This document shows, piece by piece, positions 58,718 to 64,000 of a stretch of DNA of 64,000 nt. Within the stretch, counting starts at the first letter, position 1, and each line of letters opens with the position of its first letter. A program made the position numbers and the translations under genes. Origin of the DNA: Amphiura filiformis (lineage: Eukaryota > Echinodermata > Ophiuroidea > Amphilepidida > Amphiuridae); assembly GCF_039555335.1 (NCBI RefSeq), contig NC_092628.1:63745235-63809234 (forward strand). Direction: 5' to 3'. Below the pieces are notes generated by a model. It saw only the letters and a list, made by a program, of their open reading frames with translations. It ran no database searches and had not been told where the DNA came from.

Positions 58718-61700
58718 CTACAGCATTGTCTCCATTTCATTGTAACAATTTGGTATTAATCGATCTACAAAATGATTTGATACACGATCTACAGTAGCAT
58801 ACAGAAATGGATTTAGTACAGAATTAATTGGTAAAATAAATGCTGTTATCCATGGAAACCATTCAGGTGGGAGTTCTTTTACCCCGGTCTGTGCTAGTAT
58901 ACCCAAAAAGACAATGGGAAGCCAACACATTAGGTCAGTCAATGCGACTGCCCCCATTTTAATGGCCATTTTCAAATCAGTTTTAAGCAAGGAGAATCCT
59001 GATTTACAAATGTACATAAATAAGAGTATGTAACATATTGCAATCAACAAACACAACAGAAAGTTAAGGCCAAGGAAAAGTCCAATTGAGAAATAGTTTT
59101 CTAGTTTTGAGCCAATTTCTGTAAATATTGGTAACTGAAGATGGTCATCTTGCCTGTCAAAGTTAAAAGATGTTGAAATGTTTTTATAGGTTTTCTCATA
59201 TATTTTAGTTTTAGCCAACGGTAACCCAATACACACATCTGAAAATTGATACAATTTATCATCTTGTAAAAAAATTGTTACAATGCTTAAAGCAAGTGCA
59301 GTAACCCATGCAAATGTTGTCATCAATACCTGTGTCATTTTCCCAAATAGCTTTTGTGTTATAAATATTTTTCGAAATGCCCAAAGTCTATCTACAGCTA
59401 TAAGGCTTAAAAAGAGAAGGGATGCTTCACTTGATAAGACTGATAAAAATCCTGTAAATTTACAAAATGCACTGTTTCTCCAATGTTTAGCGAATGAAGG
59501 AAAATACTCACTATAGTATTGATCGACAGATGCAATAACTAACAAATACACACCCATAAGTAAGTCTGCCAGAGCTAAATTGGTGATAAAAACAACTTGT
59601 TTCACTTGCTTTTCATGTGCTGATTTAGACTTAATTTTCTCACATCCCCAAATGAACACAACAATGTTTGCAAACAAAGCACAAAAGCCAAAAATCCATG
59701 TACAACATTTAACTGCTGTAGATGGGAGGAGCTGCTTACATGTTAAGTAAGGAGATTTCTTGTTTCGTGGAATACATTGAGACTGACTTGTTTTTTCAAG
59801 AAAACAACACATGGCTGGGCTGTCAACTCTGATATAACTATTGTTTTGAAGGCTCAATCCCATAAAAGATTTTTTTGTTATTTTATTTAGATTATTATAT
59901 CCAAGGTTTAGATATTTCATGTTGTTTAAACCAGACAGTGCTTTAATGTGAATTTGTTCCAATTCATTATTGGATAGGCCCAGAACTTTTAAATCTGTCA
60001 AATTTGCAAATTGATATGGATAAAGTCTGACCAGTTTGTTTGAATAGATGTTTAAAATCTCTAGAGGCATTCCATTAAATTGGTGGAAAATATCTTTTGG
60101 TATTTCAGTCAACCTGTTGTCATAGAGATCGAGTTCCTTTAAGGTTTTGAGGTCTTTAAAAAGATCTGAAGGTAATGATTCAATTTTATTGGAATCCAGT
60201 ACTAATCTCTCTAACTTTGTCAACCCACTAAAGAGGTCACTTTGTATCACATTGAGTTTGTTGTCAAACAGGTCAAGCTGACGCAATTGATGAAGATCTC
60301 TGAATACACCTGATGGTAATGATTCAATGCTATTATTATGCAAATATAATATCTCTAGCTTTGTCAAACTATTTAAATGGTCACTTTGTATCACACTGAG
60401 TTTGTTGCCATACAGCAAAAGCCCTTGCAATTGATTAAGATTTTTGAATACACCTGATGATAATGATTCAATGCTATTATTACTCAATTGTAATATTTCT
60501 AACTTGGTCAAATTGTTGAAAAGGTCACTTTGTATCACACTGAGTTTGTTGTCACACACCCAAAGCTCTCGCAATTGATTAAGATCTCGGAATACACCTG
60601 ATGGTAATGATTCAATGCTATTATTACACATATTTAATATCTCTAGCTTTGTCAAACTATTGAAAAGCTCTTTATGTATCACATTGAGTTCATTGACATG
60701 CAGGTAAAGCTCTTGCAATTGATGAAGATCTCTGAATACACCTGATGGTAATGAGTCAATGCAATTTGCATGCAGATTTAATATCTCTAGCTTTATCAAA
60801 TTATTGAAAAGGTCACTTTGTATCACATTGAGTTTATTGTCAAGCAGATAAAGCTCTTGCAATTGACGAAGATCTTTGAATACACCTGATGGTAATGAGT
60901 CAATGTAATTTTCACGCATATTTAACATCTCTAGCTTTGTCAAACTATTGAAAAGATCTTGTTGTATCACATTGAGTTTGTTGACATGCAGGTAAAGCCT
61001 TTGCAATTGATAAAGATCTCTGAATACACCTGATGGTAATGATTCAATGCTATTTCTTGCCAGATTTAATATCTCCAGTTTTATTAAGCTATTGAAAAGG
61101 TCACTATGTATCACATTGAGTTTGTTGCGATACAGGTAAAGCCCTTGCAGTTGATGAAGATCTCTGAATACACCTGATGGTAATGATTCAATGCTATTGT
61201 TACTCAATTGTAATATCTCTATCTTTGTCAAACTGTTGAAAAGGTCACTTTGTATCACCTTGAGTTTGTTTTCGTATAGCCAAAGCTTTTGCAATTGATG
61301 AAGATCTCTGAATACACCTGATGGTAATGATTCAATGTTATTTCTTGCCAGATTTAATATCTCAAGCTTTATTAAACTATTGAAGAGGTCACTTTGTATC
61401 ACCTTGAGTTTGTTTTCGTATAGCCAAAGCTGTCGCAATTGATGAAGATCTTGGAATACATTTGATGGTAATGATTCAATGCTATTGTTAGTCAATTGTA
61501 ATATTTCTAACTTGGTCAAATTGTTGAAAAGGTCACTTTGTATCACGCTGAGTTTGTTGTTGGGCAGCCAAAGCTCTTGCAATTGATGAAGATCTCTGAA
61601 TACACCTGATGGTAATGATTCAATGCTATTATTACTCAATTGTAATATTTCTAACTTGGTCAAATTGTTGAAAAGGTCACTTTGTATCACTCGGAGTTTG

Positions 61701-63622
61701 TTGTTGTGCAGCCCAAGCTGTTGCAATTTATGAAGATCTTGGAATACACCGGATGGTAATGATTCAATGTTATTTTGTTTCAGATTTAATATCTCTAGCT
61801 TTATTAAACTGTTGAAAAGGTCACTTTGTATCACATTGAGTTTGTTCTCATACAGGTAAAGCCCTTGCAATTGATGAAGATCTTTGAATACACCTGATGG
61901 TAATGATTCAATGCTATTATTACTCAATTGTAATATTTCTAACTTGGTCAAACTCTTGAAAAGGTCACTTTGTATTACATTGAGTTTGTTCTCAAACATG
62001 TCAAGCTCTTGCAATTGATGGAGATCTGTGAATACACCTGATTGTAGTGATTTGATACTGTTATTAGATATATTCAATATCTCTAACTTCATTAACATAT
62101 AAAAAAGGTCTATTTGTAATTCCTCCAAAGTATTAGAATTCAAGTAAAGGCGTTTTAAAGAATGACTGAATAAGTCGCTTGGAATAAAAGATAAGTTGTT
62201 GTGTGATAGGACTAGTGATATCAAGGTAGATTTATCGTACACTATTGTTTGGTTCAGAAAGGAGAGATGGCTGTTATCTATGGATAAATGGGTTAAAGTC
62301 TTTGGCAGATTTGTGGGGAAGTTTGGGAAAATATTTGATGCAATATCCAACAACAAGAGTTCATTTGGAAGGTTTCCCAATTGAGATAAATGGCAATCAG
62401 TTAGGGACAAGACCTTTAACGTTTGCATCTGTGAAAATATATCTGGTTCTACTTCCTTAATAGTATTTCCACCTAAATATAGTACCTGTACATTGACTAA
62501 ACCATCTAACCAACTATGCGAAATATACTCTAGCTTATTTACATTTAACAGTAATCGTTTTAATTTGTACAAATGTGAAAACGAACCAGCTTCTACACTG
62601 GAGATTTGGTTGAAAGACAAGTCCAGTGTATGAATGTTTTCTAAACCTTCAAAAGTACCAGGTCCGATTGTTTTCATCTTATTCTGGCTCAACAATAAAA
62701 TGATAACATCTGATCGATTGAGGAAGCATTGAGGTTCAATTTGAGTAAGTTGTCTTGCAGAGATATCTATTGCAGATGAGTTCGCAAGAATAAAAGTAGA
62801 TCTGCCTACTAAAAGAATGTTCTTGCTGACATACACATCTGGACAGTCAATAAAGAACACCTGTAAGCGTACGGTACAGAAGCAGCCATTAGGACATTCC
62901 GGGAATTCAGCTAGAAGTATATCATCTGGAAGGTCAAGGTCACATCCAGGTAGCTCATCTGATTTGAAGTATGGATCACCTTCTAATGTTATCGTGAGGG
63001 ATGGGCTTAGCATTTGTACTATGAAATATGGAATTTCAGAATATGACATTTGATAAATCTCATCAACAATATGAACATTTTTACACTGGTGAAACTTGAA
63101 GTTCTCAGATGCACCAAGGTTGTCTACACCAAACCATTTGGTATAGTCAAAGTTGCTTGTTGATACGATGTTACTGCTCTCCCGTATTTCCAAAATAGAT
63201 GACAATCTCATATTGACATGAACTGTACTGCAATTAAGAATTATCGCGCATGGTTCTGGTGACGTAAATCCAATCCAACCAAAAGATTGATTTAAGCATT
63301 CTGCTCCCGATTCTTCCAGGGTAAAGTAGTCAAGGGTGGACTGAGAGGACAACCAAAGAACATTAACAGTAATTCCGTAGTTACTAGAAGACGCCATAAA
63401 GTCACATGTTTCGTTCTTATACGTCTGAATTGTAAGTGTATCATTCCACGAAAGAATGAAATGTTGATTTCTGCATCTTATAGCATCATTGGCATCACTC
63501 ACTTTAGATGACGCTGAATTGAAACAGATCATTGCAAGTGAAAACAGGAGAAGGTACAAATACAATCTGTGTGCCATCATGAAAACTGTCAGAATCACAA
63601 ACAAAATAAATTGGGGAAACAA
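58718..63622 (-). CDS. Giant leucine-rich-repeat GPCR (LGR/relaxin-receptor-like), single exon
   Basis: One 1634-codon frame. Residues 1-39 form a hydrophobic leader; Met15 or Met16 (63580 or 63577) gives a more normal signal peptide than Met1. Residues 40-240 are an unassigned ectodomain with several cysteines and N-glycosylation sites, and I see no LDLa module. An LRRNT-like CPNGCFC (243-249) is followed by about 40 LRRs (roughly 285-1280). Of these, 28 are in 14 tandem 48-residue units (502-1173). A cysteine cap (MCCFLE...QCIP...LTCKQ) precedes seven membrane segments (about 1307-1610). LGR/RXFP-type signatures are NLALADLLMGVYLLVIAS, DRL (1411-1413) for the DRY box, LTDLMCWLPIVFLGILA and NSVLNPFLYA (NPxxY, N1604). 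Known LGRs have 9-18 LRRs and many introns; this gene has neither feature. It probably couples to G proteins at the plasma membrane. Ligand unknown; no orthologue assigned. Confidence 0.93.
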   Translation of the reverse strand: MFPQFILFVILTVFMMAHRLYLYLLLFSLAMICFNSASSKVSDANDAIRCRNQHFILSWNDTLTIQTYKNETCDFMASSSNYGITVNVLWLSSQSTLDYFTLEESGAECLNQSFGWIGFTSPEPCAIILNCSTVHVNMRLSSILEIRESSNIVSTSNFDYTKWFGVDNLGASENFKFHQCKNVHIVDEIYQMSYSEIPYFIVQMLSPSLTITLEGDPYFKSDELPGCDLDLPDDILLAEFPECPNGCFCTVRLQVFFIDCPDVYVSKNILLVGRSTFILANSSAIDISARQLTQIEPQCFLNRSDVIILLLSQNKMKTIGPGTFEGLENIHTLDLSFNQISSVEAGSFSHLYKLKRLLLNVNKLEYISHSWLDGLVNVQVLYLGGNTIKEVEPDIFSQMQTLKVLSLTDCHLSQLGNLPNELLLLDIASNIFPNFPTNLPKTLTHLSIDNSHLSFLNQTIVYDKSTLISLVLSHNNLSFIPSDLFSHSLKRLYLNSNTLEELQIDLFYMLMKLEILNISNNSIKSLQSGVFTDLHQLQELDMFENKLNVIQSDLFKSLTKLEILQLSNNSIESLPSGVFKDLHQLQGLYLYENKLNVIQSDLFNSLIKLEILNLKQNNIESLPSGVFQDLHKLQQLGLHNNKLRVIQSDLFNNLTKLEILQLSNNSIESLPSGVFRDLHQLQELWLPNNKLSVIQSDLFNNLTKLEILQLTNNSIESLPSNVFQDLHQLRQLWLYENKLKVIQSDLFNSLIKLEILNLARNNIESLPSGVFRDLHQLQKLWLYENKLKVIQSDLFNSLTKIEILQLSNNSIESLPSGVFRDLHQLQGLYLYRNKLNVIHSDLFNSLIKLEILNLARNSIESLPSGVFRDLYQLQRLYLHVNKLNVIQQDLFNSLTKLEMLNMRENYIDSLPSGVFKDLRQLQELYLLDNKLNVIQSDLFNNLIKLEILNLHANCIDSLPSGVFRDLHQLQELYLHVNELNVIHKELFNSLTKLEILNMCNNSIESLPSGVFRDLNQLRELWVCDNKLSVIQSDLFNNLTKLEILQLSNNSIESLSSGVFKNLNQLQGLLLYGNKLSVIQSDHLNSLTKLEILYLHNNSIESLPSGVFRDLHQLRQLDLFDNKLNVIQSDLFSGLTKLERLVLDSNKIESLPSDLFKDLKTLKELDLYDNRLTEIPKDIFHQFNGMPLEILNIYSNKLVRLYPYQFANLTDLKVLGLSNNELEQIHIKALSGLNNMKYLNLGYNNLNKITKKSFMGLSLQNNSYIRVDSPAMCCFLEKTSQSQCIPRNKKSPYLTCKQLLPSTAVKCCTWIFGFCALFANIVVFIWGCEKIKSKSAHEKQVKQVVFITNLALADLLMGVYLLVIASVDQYYSEYFPSFAKHWRNSAFCKFTGFLSVLSSEASLLFLSLIAVDRLWAFRKIFITQKLFGKMTQVLMTTFAWVTALALSIVTIFLQDDKLYQFSDVCIGLPLAKTKIYEKTYKNISTSFNFDRQDDHLQLPIFTEIGSKLENYFSIGLFLGLNFLLCLLIAICYILLFMYICKSGFSLLKTDLKMAIKMGAVALTDLMCWLPIVFLGILAQTGVKELPPEWFPWITAFILPINSVLNPFLYATVDRVSNHFVDRLIPNCYNEMETML
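60104..62119 (-). repeat. 14 in-frame tandem 144-bp units within the GPCR gene
   Basis: The phrase encoding SLPSGVFRDLHQLQ recurs at an exact 144-bp period; for example TGAATACACC occurs at 60301 and 61165, six periods apart. Each unit encodes two 24-residue LRRs, (I)QSDLFNSLTKLEIL..NNSIE and SLPSGVFRDLHQLQxLxLxxNKLxV. Framework codons, including synonymous sites, are nearly identical between units, while the xLxLxx positions vary. The outermost units (1 and 14) are the most diverged, as expected for unequal exchange. Confidence 0.95.
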
Positions 63623-64000
63623 TTGGTTGAGTTCAATATAGTGTCAATTACAGTTTATTTTCTTACCATTGCAAACCAATTATTCCTTTGATGCTTACAT
63701 TTCTATCTTTAACATCCCATGCAGTGACTTTTCTTAGCTATATCCGGATCTTAAGGTGGTGTACTCACTCCAATATGATTATATATGTTGAAAAAATTCG
63801 AAGTAAATTTCCACACTTCCGGCAAAACCAAGTAATAAACAATGAACAGATATTGTTTTTAGGTAATTTCTGCAAACTGCAAAGTCTTGATACTACACCG
63901 CATGCATTGAGACTAATAACTATGCAATCCACTTAAACCGGCTGCTATTACTATCACCTGTCGAATTGTGACGTCAATGAAAAAACAAAATCTTATACAT
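63623..64000. other. 5' flank of the LRR-GPCR gene
   Basis: This is AT-rich sequence upstream of the GPCR start. No TATA box or second gene is evident. TTAAGGTGGTGTACTCACTC at 63751 resembles one end of the TTAA-flanked family (25768-26128, 41593-41982), but its partner end would lie outside the window. No PHKG exon was found here. Confidence 0.4.

Noticed and set aside
1..64000. CRISPR arrays, bacterial operons, ribosome binding sites
   Set aside because: The sequence is plainly eukaryotic, with spliced genes. The tandem repeats have no spacer-like unique segments.

Overview
The window is nuclear DNA from an animal. It is AT-rich, its genes are split by GT-AG introns, and most introns and spacers are filled with short inverted-repeat transposons. 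The protein sequences and the mobile-element flavour suggest a marine invertebrate, most likely a deuterostome such as an echinoderm or hemichordate. The species cannot be fixed from sequence alone.

Four genes are supported. (1) 553-16148, + strand: VPS33A, the SM-family subunit of the HOPS/CORVET tethers, as 14 exons. The first coding exon or exons lie left of the window. (2) 27765-36952, - strand: bleomycin hydrolase (BLMH), complete in nine coding exons, 465 residues, ending in Ser-Lys-Leu. (3) 40503-52421, + strand: the catalytic gamma subunit of phosphorylase kinase (PHKG), exons 1-7. The C-terminal half of the kinase and the regulatory tail are missing from the window. (4) 58718-63622, - strand: one uninterrupted 1634-codon frame for a leucine-rich-repeat GPCR related to the LGR/relaxin-receptor group. 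VPS33A and BLMH converge, BLMH and PHKG diverge, and the GPCR probably lies inside a large PHKG intron on the opposite strand.

The rest is dominated by foldback DNA transposons. There are at least five families with ends resembling TGTGAC, a CTATTCCAGTTGAAATCC family, a GATCAGCTC family, TTAA-flanked elements and TTA/TAA-flanked elements. Larger elements are a 4.06 kb transposon at 16380-20435 with an exact 8-bp target duplication, a 4.2 kb pogo/Tigger-like element at 41014-45219 carrying nested insertions, and a 1 kb relative at 52443-53432. Retroelement remains are a LINE 3' end (45801-46222), a Penelope-like endonuclease-tail fragment (10895-11086) and a tRNA-derived SINE (53440-53790). 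No tRNA, rRNA or CRISPR was found.

The four genes do not form a pathway: VPS33A works in endolysosomal fusion, BLMH in peptide trimming, PHKG in glycogen breakdown and the GPCR in cell-surface signalling. The most unusual object is the GPCR, whose ectodomain contains 14 tandem 144-bp (two-LRR) units. They are nearly identical in the framework but varied at the predicted ligand-facing positions.
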